The notes below the pieces were generated by a model that was not told where the DNA came from, did no database searches, and saw nothing but the letters and a program-made list of their open reading frames with translations. Position numbers and translations under genes: made by a program. Below are positions 33,099-40,888 of a stretch of DNA of 64,000 bases, in pieces. The first letter of the stretch is position 1. Each line of letters begins with the position of its first letter. Source of the stretch: CAZFLM01 sp964519955 (GTDB taxonomy: Bacteria; Armatimonadota; Chthonomonadetes; Chthonomonadales; CAJBBX01); NCBI GenBank assembly GCA_964519955.1, contig CAZFLM010000008.1, forward strand, positions 62,001 through 126,000. Direction: 5' to 3'.

Positions 33099-33377
33099 CT
33101 ACAGCCCCGCAGAGACCTGGTCGGTTCGCGCCTGCGACCGCGCGGCTTCGGCATCCGCTAGCCGCCGCTCCAGCCGCTGCAGGGCGCTATCGAAGCTCAC
33201 GTCGTAGCGCGTCGTCGTCTCGCGCAGCTCGGTGAGTTCCGTCTGGAGGCGCTTGACCTCGGCCTCGAGTTGAGTGACGCGGGCGGACGATCCTCCGCCG
33301 TCGTGGTGCCGTCCACCCAGCACACGGCCGATCGTGGTGATGAGTACAATAAGGACTACCGCGAGCCAGAAGTCCAT
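33099..33377 (-). CDS. Small membrane-anchored coiled-coil protein, paralogue 4
   Basis: 92 residues: a membrane segment (LAVVLIVLITTIGRVLGG), a His/Gly turn (GGRHHDGGG), then a coiled coil with heptad pattern (VTQLEAEVKRLQTELTELRE) and the family motif YDVSFDSALQRLERRL. Asp is followed by Ser where the other copies have Thr, a small divergence. It starts three bases after the end of the next paralogue. Confidence 0.85.
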   Translation of the reverse strand: MDFWLAVVLIVLITTIGRVLGGRHHDGGGSSARVTQLEAEVKRLQTELTELRETTTRYDVSFDSALQRLERRLADAEAARSQARTDQVSAGL

Positions 33378-33380
33378 CGC

Positions 33381-33740
33381 CTATCGCTCCCTCAGCACCT
33401 GGCCGCGTGCATCGACGATCTGCTCCCCTTCGACCGCCGACACACGCTGCTCGACCGCGCTCATGCGTCCCTCAATGCGCTGCAGCGCGGTGTCGAAGCT
33501 CACGTCGTACCGCGTCGTGCTCTCGCGCAGTTCGGCGATCTGCTCGCGCAGGGCCTTGAGTTCGTCTAGTACGGCCGGCTCCGAGCGCGATCCGAAGAGC
33601 AGGCCCCGCAAGGGCCGCTTGGGCCCCAGCGTTTCGATCCGCTGAATCACGGTGCCGGCGATGCCGAGGCCGATGATCAAGAGGGGGATGGCAACAACGC
33701 CGATGCCTGTTAGGACGGCGATCAGTTCCCAGGGCGGCAT
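33381..33740 (-). CDS. Small membrane-anchored coiled-coil protein, paralogue 3
   Basis: 119 residues: a membrane segment (LIAVLTGIGVVAIPLLIIGL), a basic linker, then the coil ALREQIAELRESTTRYDVSF and DTALQRIEGRMSAVEQRV. The tail (GEQIVDARGQVLRER) extends a little past the coil. It is in the same strand and order as the other copies, with gaps of only a few bases. Confidence 0.85.
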   Translation of the reverse strand: MPPWELIAVLTGIGVVAIPLLIIGLGIAGTVIQRIETLGPKRPLRGLLFGSRSEPAVLDELKALREQIAELRESTTRYDVSFDTALQRIEGRMSAVEQRVSAVEGEQIVDARGQVLRER

Positions 33741-33764
33741 ACGGTCTGCTCCCTCGCTCGGGCG

Positions 33765-34067
33765 CTACACCTGCCCGATGCGCGCCTGCTCCTTACCCTC
33801 GATCGCGGTCATGCGCTGCTCGACCGCGCCCATGCGCCCCTCCAGCCGCTGCAGCGCTGTGTCGAAGCTCACGTCGTACTGCGTCGTCGTCTCGCGCAGG
33901 TCGGTGATCTGCTGCTGCAGCTTGCGCAGCTCCTCCGCGACGCCGCCACTCGCGCCTCCGGGGCCGCGCAGGCGCATCTCAGCCATGTGGCGCTGGTGAG
34001 CGGTCATGATCGCCACGATGGGGATCGCCAATGCGATGATGGGTATCAGCAGCGCAATCTCAGGCAC
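33765..34067 (-). CDS. Small membrane-anchored coiled-coil protein, paralogue 2
   Basis: 100 residues: a hydrophobic N-terminus (IALLIPIIALAIPIVAIM), a positive turn (TAHQRHMAEMRLRG), then the coil ELRKLQQQITDLRETTTQYD and the VSFDTALQRLEGRMGAVEQRM segment. It has the cleanest version of the family consensus. Confidence 0.85.
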   Translation of the reverse strand: MPEIALLIPIIALAIPIVAIMTAHQRHMAEMRLRGPGGASGGVAEELRKLQQQITDLRETTTQYDVSFDTALQRLEGRMGAVEQRMTAIEGKEQARIGQV

Positions 34068-34080
34068 CTTGGCACGCTCC

Positions 34081-34386
34081 TCAGTTCCGTCCGGCCTGCG
34101 CCTGCTGTTGCTCCACCGTGGACAGACGGCGGTCCATCTGCGCCACGTTCTGCTCGAGGCGCTGCAGGGCCGTATCGAAGCTCACGTCGTACTGCGTCGT
34201 GGTGTCGCGCAGCGCGCTCACGTCGCGCCGGAGGGCGTCGAGGGCTTCACGCGTCGCATCGTCGGCGCCGCTGCGCGCCTTCGCCTTGATCTGCGCGATC
34301 TTCTGAAAGTGCTCCGTGATGATGGCGATCGCGCCGACACCCATGACCATGCCGATGATGGTGATCGCGGTCTCGGGTCCTGCCAT
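34081..34386 (-). CDS. Small membrane-anchored coiled-coil protein, paralogue 1
   Basis: 101 residues beginning MAGPETAITIIGMVMGVGAI, a membrane segment, then a lysine-rich stretch (FQKIAQIKAKARSG) and the coil LDALRRDVSALRDTTTQYDV followed by SFDTALQRLEQNVAQMDRRL. The ATG at 34386 is only ten bases beyond the hisA stop, so it is translated from the hisA mRNA; the AAGGAGACCCCG before it is a good ribosome site. It starts the five-gene run. Confidence 0.85.
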   Translation of the reverse strand: MAGPETAITIIGMVMGVGAIAIITEHFQKIAQIKAKARSGADDATREALDALRRDVSALRDTTTQYDVSFDTALQRLEQNVAQMDRRLSTVEQQQAQAGRN

Positions 34387-34396
34387 CGGGGTCTCC

Positions 34397-35125
34397 TTAC
34401 GCCGCCGCTGCGATGGCGTCGGGAAGCGTGATCGAGCCAGCATAGAGCGCCTTGCCCACGATCAGCCCTTCCAGGTTGTCTGCCTTCACCGAGGCGACGG
34501 CCTTCACGTGGTCCAGCGTGCCGATGCCGCCCGACGCGATCACCGGGATGTCTACGGCCGACACCATCTGCGAGAGCGCCGGGATGTTCGGCCCCGCGAG
34601 CGTGCCGTCCATCGCCACGTCCGTGAAGATGATGCGGCGCGCGCCCAGTTTCACCATGCGCTTGGCGAACGCCGTGGCGCTCTCGTCGGTGTGGTCCATC
34701 CACCCCGAGACCGCGACGAGGCCGTTCTTGGCGTCGATGCCCACCACCACGCGCTCGCCGTACTGGCGCAGGATGTCGGCAGCGAGATCGGCGTTCTGCG
34801 CCAGCGTGGTGCCGAGGATGACGCGCTCCACGCCGATCCGCAGCATGCGCTCCACGATCTCGGCCGAGCGGATGCCCCCGCCCAGCTCGACGGGGATCTT
34901 GATGCGGCGCACGATCTGGCGGACGACCTCGATGTTGGCGGGCTGGGGCGTACCCATGCGCGCGCCGTCGAGGTCGACGAGGTGCAGACGCGTCGCCCCC
35001 TCGCGTTCCCAGCGAAGCGCATACTTTACCGGGTCCTCGGAGTACGTCTCGACGCGGTCGAACGCGCCCTGGGTCAGGCGCACGCAGCGGCCGCCCTTCA
35101 GGTCGATGGCAGGCAGAATCTCCAT
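34397..35125 (-). CDS. hisA: ProFAR isomerase (phosphoribosylformimino-AICAR-P isomerase)
   Basis: A (beta/alpha)8 barrel of 242 residues for the fourth step of histidine synthesis. ILPAIDLKGGRCVRLTQGAF contains the catalytic Asp; ELGGGIRSAEIVERML and GGIGTLDHVKAVA bind the phosphate; FTDVAMDGTLAGPN holds the second catalytic Asp. Normal length. It follows hisH by a short gap, and is followed by the first small coiled-coil gene instead of the expected hisF. Confidence 0.97.
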   Translation of the reverse strand: MEILPAIDLKGGRCVRLTQGAFDRVETYSEDPVKYALRWEREGATRLHLVDLDGARMGTPQPANIEVVRQIVRRIKIPVELGGGIRSAEIVERMLRIGVERVILGTTLAQNADLAADILRQYGERVVVGIDAKNGLVAVSGWMDHTDESATAFAKRMVKLGARRIIFTDVAMDGTLAGPNIPALSQMVSAVDIPVIASGGIGTLDHVKAVASVKADNLEGLIVGKALYAGSITLPDAIAAAA

Positions 35126-35136
35126 AGTCGTTTACT

Positions 35137-35757
35137 CTACGCGCACAGGCCGGCGAAGTTTCGCAGGATGCGGAGGCCGACCGCGCCGCTCTTCTCGGGA
35201 TGGAACTGCGTGGCGTGAATGTTGCCCGACTGCACCGCGGCGCAGAACGGGTAGCCGTAGTCGCTGGTCGCCGTGACGACGCTCGGGTCGTCGGGCGCCG
35301 GATAGAAGGAGTGGACGAAGTAGACGCGGTCGCCCTGCTGCAGGCCGGCGAAGAGCGGAGCGTCCTCGCGGAAGGCGATCGAGTTCCAGCCAATGTGCGG
35401 GATCTTGAGCGACGCGTTCTCGCCCTCGAACGCGAACCGCACCACGCGTCCCTTCAGAACGCCGAGCCCGGGCGACACGCCCATCTCGTCGCTGGCCTCG
35501 AATAGCATCTGCAGCCCGACGCAGATGCCCAGGAAGGGCTTGCCGGAGCGGATGAAGTCCAGCGTCGCGTCGGTGCATTCGGCGGACGCCAGCCCGGCCA
35601 TGCAGTGGGTGAACGCACCGACGCCGGGCAGCACCAGGCCGTCGGCCCGCGCGATGACGCTTGGGTCGTGGGTGACCTCCGCCTCGGCCGAGACCGCGCG
35701 AAGGGCCTTGTAGACGCTGCCGAGGTTGCCGGCGCCATAGTCGATGACTGCGATCAT
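35137..35757 (-). CDS. hisH: Imidazole glycerol phosphate synthase glutaminase subunit
   Basis: Supplies ammonia to HisF. VIDYGAGNLGSVYKAL begins the protein, the nucleophile Cys is in FLGICVGLQMLF, and the His-Glu pair is in ATQFHPEKSGAVG. 206 residues, normal. hisF itself is not in the window. The start overlaps the upstream small membrane protein's stop (ATGA). Confidence 0.97.
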   Translation of the reverse strand: MIAVIDYGAGNLGSVYKALRAVSAEAEVTHDPSVIARADGLVLPGVGAFTHCMAGLASAECTDATLDFIRSGKPFLGICVGLQMLFEASDEMGVSPGLGVLKGRVVRFAFEGENASLKIPHIGWNSIAFREDAPLFAGLQQGDRVYFVHSFYPAPDDPSVVTATSDYGYPFCAAVQSGNIHATQFHPEKSGAVGLRILRNFAGLCA

Positions 35758-36284
35758 GTCTGTCCGTTCGTTGTGGTCTCGCCCGAGGCGCCGGCGCGCC
35801 GTCCGCCGATGTCGCTCAAGCGTATGGTTGGGCGCTGCCGCACGTACAGCAGGCGGACACCCGGTGGGGGAGCCTCGCCGGATGGCCCCAGGCGCGCATC
35901 CCGGATCGCCGCGGCCAGCAGCGACTCCCGATCGCGCGGGCGCAGCCAGCCGGCCGATATCGCCCCCGCCTGTGTCACCACGACGAAGCCACCGCGGGTC
36001 ACCTCGACGCGGAGCACCTCATCCCAGGCGCATGAGCGCCCTCCCGCGATGCTCCGCGACGCGATGCCTGCCTCGTCCACCGCGATGCGCTTCAGCAGGA
36101 CCGCCGCCGCGAACCAGACCGGCAGCAGCCAGATAGCGACGCCCAGCGCGGAGGCCAGATCGCCGCGCAGCAACCGCGCGCCGTGAGTGGCAACCCCCGG
36201 AATGCACACGAGGGCCGCCAGCCCGGCAGCGACCCTGAGCGGGACCGCCGGACCGTACACCTGCCGCCCCGCGGGCGCCTCCAC
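35754..36284 (-). CDS. PH-like small membrane protein inserted in the his operon
   Basis: A 176-residue protein with two N-terminal hydrophobic segments (AGLAALVCIPGVATHGA and LGVAIWLLPVWFAAAVLL), then KRIAVDEAGIASRSIAGGRS and WDEVLRVEVTRGGFVVVTQA. The latter resembles bacterial PH (DUF304-type) domains. No enzymatic residues are seen. It overlaps hisH by four bases and lies five bases from the epimerase, so it is certainly in the operon. Confidence 0.75.
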   Translation of the reverse strand: MEAPAGRQVYGPAVPLRVAAGLAALVCIPGVATHGARLLRGDLASALGVAIWLLPVWFAAAVLLKRIAVDEAGIASRSIAGGRSCAWDEVLRVEVTRGGFVVVTQAGAISAGWLRPRDRESLLAAAIRDARLGPSGEAPPPGVRLLYVRQRPTIRLSDIGGRRAGASGETTTNGQT

Positions 36285-36288
36285 CGCG

Positions 36289-37275
36289 CTACATCACGCC
36301 GCGCAGGGCCGCCAGCGCAAGCGTCTCCTTGTCGCGCGTGGGGCCTGTGCGCCACTGGTAGTCGGCCGGCCGCAGCTTCGCCCAGGCTGCGGTGTCCGCG
36401 GCCGTCTGCTCGAACGGTCGATGCCGCAGGCCCATCTCCACGGCGCGGCTGCCGTCGATGGCGTCAATGCCGATCCACTCCGGCATGGACTGTGGTACCC
36501 ACATCGGCAGCTCGATGCCCTGGCCGTTCAGGAACGGTTCGTCCGCCCAAACGGTGCGCCCGTCACTGCCGGTCGCGGCGATGCAGCCCTCGACCATCTG
36601 CTCAAAGCAGAGCGGATCGCGCGGCCCGACCGTGTTGTAGACGCCCGCCGCGCAGTCCTCCGCCATCAGCAGCATCCACTGCGCCAGGTCGCGCACGTCG
36701 ATCACCTGGACCGGGTTGTCCCGCGGCTCCGGAGCGAGGATGTCGCCGCCCTCGGCAGCCCGCGCAGCCCAGTACGTGAAGCGGTCCGTCGGATCGTGCG
36801 GCCCCACGATGAGCCCCGGGCGCACGATCAGGGCGCGGCCGGGCATGGCGGCGAGCGCTTCCTTCTCGCAAAGCGCCTTCAGCGGCCCGTACGTCTCGCC
36901 AGTGACCTCCTCGACGGTCGGGTCGCTGAGCGTGCCGATGGGGGCGTTCTCGTTCTGGCCCCACTCCGTGAAGCCCGCGTAGACCGACACCGACGAGACG
37001 AAGGTGTAGTGCTCGACAGCGTTCCTCAGCAGCGTCACCGAGTCGCGCACGATGCGGGGCACGTAGCCGCAGGTGTCCACCGCTGCGTCCCACTTCCGCC
37101 CCTCAAGTGCCGCCAGCCCGCCGTCGCGGTCGCCGATCAGCGTCTCGACGCCGGGGAACAGGCCCGGGTTGCGTTTGCCCCGGTTGAACAGCGTGACCTC
37201 ATGCCCGTGCCGCAGCGCCGCCTCGACGAAGTGTCTACCCAGGAAGGCCGTACCGCCCAGTACCAGCAGTCGCAT
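36289..37275 (-). CDS. NAD-dependent epimerase/dehydratase-family protein
   Basis: A 328-residue extended SDR. The N-terminal Rossmann motif GGTAFLGRHFVEAAL (GxxxxxG type) binds NAD(P). SSVSVYAGF supplies a Ser/Tyr-like site, but the usual YxxxK is replaced by TYGPLKALCEKEAL, with Tyr and Lys in a YxxxK arrangement (YGPLK). The C-terminal substrate region (FTYWAARAAEGGDILAPEP) is intact. This subgroup resembles nucleoside-diphosphate-sugar epimerases and atypical SDR reductases. It touches hisB (one-base stop/start overlap), an unusual partner in a his operon. Confidence 0.85.
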   Translation of the reverse strand: MRLLVLGGTAFLGRHFVEAALRHGHEVTLFNRGKRNPGLFPGVETLIGDRDGGLAALEGRKWDAAVDTCGYVPRIVRDSVTLLRNAVEHYTFVSSVSVYAGFTEWGQNENAPIGTLSDPTVEEVTGETYGPLKALCEKEALAAMPGRALIVRPGLIVGPHDPTDRFTYWAARAAEGGDILAPEPRDNPVQVIDVRDLAQWMLLMAEDCAAGVYNTVGPRDPLCFEQMVEGCIAATGSDGRTVWADEPFLNGQGIELPMWVPQSMPEWIGIDAIDGSRAVEMGLRHRPFEQTAADTAAWAKLRPADYQWRTGPTRDKETLALAALRGVM

Positions 37276-37871
37276 CACAGGACCCCCTTCGTGGAGGGGA
37301 CCCCGCTGACGCGCTCGGACCTCGCCACGGCGGTGCTGAGCGCGCGGCCCATCGCCTTGAACGCGCCCTCGACGATGTGATGCGCATTGGTGCCCGCCAA
37401 CTGGCGCAGGTGGATCGTGACGCCGGCGTTGTGGGCGAAGGCGCGCACGAACTCCGGCACCATCTCCATCGCCATGCTCCCGACGCGCTCGGTCGGCAGG
37501 TTCAGGTCGCACACGCTCAGGCCGCGCCCGCTCACGTCCACGGCGCACAGCACGAGGGCCTCGTCCATCGGCACGATGGCATGCCCGTACCGCACGATGC
37601 CCGCACCGGTACCGACCGCCTCGCGGAAGGCCTTGCCCAGCGCGATGCCGACGTCCTCGACCGTGTGGTGGTCGTCGATCTGCAGGTCGCCCTCGGCCGC
37701 CACTGTCAGGTCGAGGAGGCCGTGGCGCGCCATCTGCGCCAGCATGTGGTCGAAGAACCCGATGCCGGTCGAGACGCTGTTGTCGCCGGTGCCGTCCAGC
37801 GCCAGGTCGACGTGGACATCGGTCTCGCTGGTCTTGCGGGCGACAGATGCACGACGTGTCGCGGTGCTCAT
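37275..37871 (-). CDS. hisB: Imidazoleglycerol-phosphate dehydratase
   Basis: Monofunctional HisB of 198 residues. GIGFFDHMLAQMARHGLLDL, DDHHTVEDVGIALG and NAHHIVEGAFKAMGRAL carry the metal-binding His/Glu residues. Its stop overlaps the epimerase start, so the operon order is hisD, hisB, epimerase. Confidence 0.97.
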   Translation of the reverse strand: MSTATRRASVARKTSETDVHVDLALDGTGDNSVSTGIGFFDHMLAQMARHGLLDLTVAAEGDLQIDDHHTVEDVGIALGKAFREAVGTGAGIVRYGHAIVPMDEALVLCAVDVSGRGLSVCDLNLPTERVGSMAMEMVPEFVRAFAHNAGVTIHLRQLAGTNAHHIVEGAFKAMGRALSTAVARSERVSGVPSTKGVL

Positions 37872-37930
37872 GGAGTGAACGCTCCCGTGTTGGGGCCGAG
37901 TTGCACGGCGGATGATCGGCGGTGCCGGGA

Positions 37931-39229
37931 CTACGAGTGAGCGCTGCCGCCCGTCTTGCGGACGCGGACGGCTTCGGCGTGTGCCTGGAGGCCCTCCGCC
38001 TCGGCGAACCGCTCCAGGTGCGGCGCCGCGGCTGCCAGGGCCTCGCGCGTGTATGAGATGAAGCTCGACTTCTTCAGGAACGTGTCGACGTGCAGCGGCG
38101 AAGAGAACCGCGCGGCCCCGCCTGTCGGCAGCGTGTGGCTCGGGCCCGCCCAGTAGTCGCCCAGCGTCTGCGGCGAGTAGTGGCCCAGCAGGATCGCGCC
38201 GGCGTTCGCCACGTTGCCCAGCAGCGCGAGCGGATCGCGCACCATCAGCGCCAGGTGTTCCGGCGCGCACTCGTCGGCCAGCCGCACCGCCTGCTCCAGC
38301 GACTCCGCCACGACCACCGCGCCGTTCTCGTCCAACGCCTTGCGCAGGATGTCCCGCCGCGGGAGCCGCTCCATCTGCCGGTCCAGCTCGGCGGCCGCTT
38401 GCGACGCCACAGCCTCGGACGTCGCGATCAGGTACGCCGCGCAGTCGGGGTCGTGCTCCGCCTGGGTCAGGATGTCCGCCGCGACGAAGGCCGGGTTGGC
38501 GCTCTCGTCCGCGACGACGCACACCTCGCTCGGCCCGGCGATCATGTCCATGTCCACCGCGCCCCACAGGAAGCGCTTGGCCGTCGCCACGTAGATGTTG
38601 CCGGGGCCGACGATCTTGTCGACCGGCGGGACCGACGCGGAGCCGAACGCCATGGCAGCCACCGCCTGCGCGCCGCCAACCTTGCAGATGCGCTGGACCC
38701 CCGCGACGCGGGCGGCGTAGAGCACCGCAGGCGGCACGCGGCCATCGCGCGCGCAGGGCGTGCAGATCGTAACGTTGGGCACCCCGGCCACCTTCGCCGG
38801 CACCGCGCACATCAGCACCGTGCTGGCGTAGCAGGCCGTCCCGCCCGGCACGTAGATGCCGACGTGGCCCAGCGGGCGGATGACCTGGCCGGTGACGCGG
38901 CCGTCCTCGGCATGCATCCAGGTGGTCCGAAGCTGGTGACGGTGGAACGCGGCGATGTTCTCGGCGGCCAGCTCCATCGTCTCACGCAGGTCGGCCGGGG
39001 TCTGCTCGGCGCCCTCGTCCCACTCCTGCTGCGAGACGGTGATGCCGGCCAGATCCTGCGAGTCGAACTTGCGGCCCAACTCGATGAGCGCGTCGTCGCC
39101 CCGCTGCCGAACATCCTCGACGATGCCGCGCACGATCGCCTCGACCTTCGGGTCGACCTCGATCGGCGAGCGCCGCAGGGCCTCGGCTGCCTTCTCGTAT
39201 CCGTCCTTCGCCACGATCACCGTGCGCAT
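37931..39229 (-). CDS. hisD: Histidinol dehydrogenase
   Basis: The last enzyme of histidine synthesis (L-histidinol to L-histidine, two NAD reductions). Motifs are VYVPGGTACYASTVLM-like (IYVPGGTACYASTVLM), LTQAEHDPDCAAYLI, ECAPEHLAL, and LGDYWAGPSHTLPTGGAARF. 432 residues. The ATG at 39229 is preceded by CGGAGGACAC, a good ribosome site; an upstream in-frame start would run into the promoter. It is the first gene of the leftward his operon. Confidence 0.97.
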   Translation of the reverse strand: MRTVIVAKDGYEKAAEALRRSPIEVDPKVEAIVRGIVEDVRQRGDDALIELGRKFDSQDLAGITVSQQEWDEGAEQTPADLRETMELAAENIAAFHRHQLRTTWMHAEDGRVTGQVIRPLGHVGIYVPGGTACYASTVLMCAVPAKVAGVPNVTICTPCARDGRVPPAVLYAARVAGVQRICKVGGAQAVAAMAFGSASVPPVDKIVGPGNIYVATAKRFLWGAVDMDMIAGPSEVCVVADESANPAFVAADILTQAEHDPDCAAYLIATSEAVASQAAAELDRQMERLPRRDILRKALDENGAVVVAESLEQAVRLADECAPEHLALMVRDPLALLGNVANAGAILLGHYSPQTLGDYWAGPSHTLPTGGAARFSSPLHVDTFLKKSSFISYTREALAAAAPHLERFAEAEGLQAHAEAVRVRKTGGSAHS

Positions 39230-39248
39230 GCGTGTCCTCCGTAGCCGA

Positions 39249-40865
39249 TCATTGTACTTCGCCCACGGTGGGTGCGTCAAACCGGCGGCGGACAAGCCCC
39301 GCCACCATGCAGCACGCGCACACCAGCACGAACCAGTCGCCGCAGCGCACGTAGAGGGTCTGGCCGTCCAGCAGGTGCACGGTGGCCGTCAGGTGCGCCG
39401 GACGGTAGGGCTCCGCCTCGACGGTGCGGCCCGTCGGCGCGACGAAGCCCGTGATGCCCGTCGTGCCGGACATGGCCATCCATCGCCGCGCCTCAACGGA
39501 GCGCAGCACGTTCATCGCCATGTGCTGCCGCAGCACCTTCGAGGGGCCCGACCACGAGTCGTTGGTGATCGACGCCAGCAGGTTTGCGCCGCGCTTCACA
39601 TGGTCGCGCGAGAGGATGGGGAACACCGACTCGAAGCAGATGAGCACACCCACGCGGGCGGGGCCGGCATCCAGCGGAGGCTCGGGGCCGCCGGGCAGCG
39701 TGTCGCGCTCGTAGAAGCGGAACGTGTCGCCGAACGGCAGCCAACTGCGCCCGGGGATCCACTCGCCGAACGGCACGAGCCACCGCTTGTCGTAGATCTG
39801 GCCCAACGACCCGGCGGGCGAGAGCATCAGCGCCGAGTTGTAGTCGTGGTCGCTGGCATCCGTGCGGTTGGAGCCGACCAGGTGGAAGCACGCCCCCTCG
39901 CGGGCCATGCGCTCGAACGCGCGCCGCGTATCGGTGTCTTCGTCCACCGACTCCGGCGCGATGCTCTCTGGCCACACGACGAGGCTGGCGCGATCGCGGC
40001 GCGCTTCGGTCCAGACCGCATCAAGCGCCTGCACGTCGCGCGCCGGATCGGGCTTGGTGCGCGGGTAGCTCGCGATGTTGGGCTGCATCGCCGTGACGCG
40101 GTACGCCGGGCCATCGTACGCCCGCCCCTGCACGGCGAAGCCGTACACGAGAATGAGGAGGCCAGGCGTCGCCGCCACAGCCGCCACCCGGAGCCATCCC
40201 GTCCGTCTGGAGGCGCCAGGTGGGGTGGGCGTCCCTGCCCGCCCGAGCGCCGCTTCTGGTGGGGTGGGCGTCCCTGCCCGCCCGAGCGCCGCCGCGAGAG
40301 TCACATTGGCCCACGCGATCGCGTAAGTGATCCCATACACGCCCAGCATGTCGGCGATCTGGATGACGGGCAGGTAGCGGTACTGCGTATGCCCAAGCAG
40401 GGACCACGGCATCGCCAGACTGCCCTGGCCGCGCAGCCACTCGATGGCGGTCCAGGCTCCGGCCGTGGCGGCGATGCGGAGCAAGCCGCGCGACCGCCGG
40501 GCGATGGCCCACGCGAGCGCGGCGAAGAGGCCGTACCAGCCCGCCTTGATCATCGCCAGGCCGATCCAGGCCGCCCAGCCCCACGGCGTGTTGGCCCAGC
40601 CGACGATCGTGTTGCCGATCCAGGTGATCGTCCAGCCCCAGTGCAGCACGCCGAACGTCCAGCCGAACCCGAGGGCGCGGACGACCGTGCGCGAGCCCTG
40701 CAGGGCATAGAGGAACGGCACGAGCGCCACCCAGGCCAGCCAGCCGAGGTCGAGTGGGGGATAGGCGGCGGTGGCGAGCAGCACGGACGCCAGCAGGAGG
40801 AGCCAGCGCGTCCTCGCTTGCGCGTTCGGTTCGGGGTGCGTTATACTGGGCGAGTTGGGTGCCAC
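39249..40865 (-). CDS. lnt: Apolipoprotein N-acyltransferase
   Basis: Transfers an acyl chain to the N-terminal Cys of lipoproteins. Six or more N-terminal membrane segments (WLLLLASVLLATAAYPPLDL first) precede the nitrilase-type domain: catalytic Glu in LVVWPESIAPES, Lys in YDKRWLVPFGEWIPG, Cys in VGVLICFESVF. 538 residues. The start is a GTG at 40865 with no clear ribosome site. Unusually, residues around 190-220 contain two 13-residue near-repeats (GRAGTPTPPEAAL, GRAGTPTPPGAS) encoded by the dispersed repeat. Several lipoproteins in the window would be its substrates. Confidence 0.93.
   Translation of the reverse strand: MAPNSPSITHPEPNAQARTRWLLLLASVLLATAAYPPLDLGWLAWVALVPFLYALQGSRTVVRALGFGWTFGVLHWGWTITWIGNTIVGWANTPWGWAAWIGLAMIKAGWYGLFAALAWAIARRSRGLLRIAATAGAWTAIEWLRGQGSLAMPWSLLGHTQYRYLPVIQIADMLGVYGITYAIAWANVTLAAALGRAGTPTPPEAALGRAGTPTPPGASRRTGWLRVAAVAATPGLLILVYGFAVQGRAYDGPAYRVTAMQPNIASYPRTKPDPARDVQALDAVWTEARRDRASLVVWPESIAPESVDEDTDTRRAFERMAREGACFHLVGSNRTDASDHDYNSALMLSPAGSLGQIYDKRWLVPFGEWIPGRSWLPFGDTFRFYERDTLPGGPEPPLDAGPARVGVLICFESVFPILSRDHVKRGANLLASITNDSWSGPSKVLRQHMAMNVLRSVEARRWMAMSGTTGITGFVAPTGRTVEAEPYRPAHLTATVHLLDGQTLYVRCGDWFVLVCACCMVAGLVRRRFDAPTVGEVQ
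39251..39280 (-). promoter_or_regulatory. Promoter of the his operon
   Basis: Minus strand TTGACG (39280-39275), 18 bases, TACAAT (39256-39251), inside the 3' end of lnt and about 22 bases upstream of the hisD ATG. Confidence 0.75.
40219..40292 (-). repeat. Two in-frame copies of a family A-like repeat inside lnt
   Basis: GGTGGGGTGGGCGTCCCTGC (plus-strand view) plus CCGCCCGAGCGCCGC occurs at 40219-40253 and again exactly at 40258-40292, 39 bases (13 codons) apart. It resembles the core GTGGTGGGATGGGCCTCCGT of the 32478 array with about five changes. Confidence 0.8.
40818..40847 (+). promoter_or_regulatory. Promoter of the lipoprotein gene
   Basis: TTGCGC (40818-40823), 18 bases, TATACT (40842-40847), 42 bases before the ATG at 40889. 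It overlaps the start of the divergent lnt gene. Confidence 0.65.
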
Positions 40866-40888
40866 GTGATACCGAGGGAGAAGCTGAG

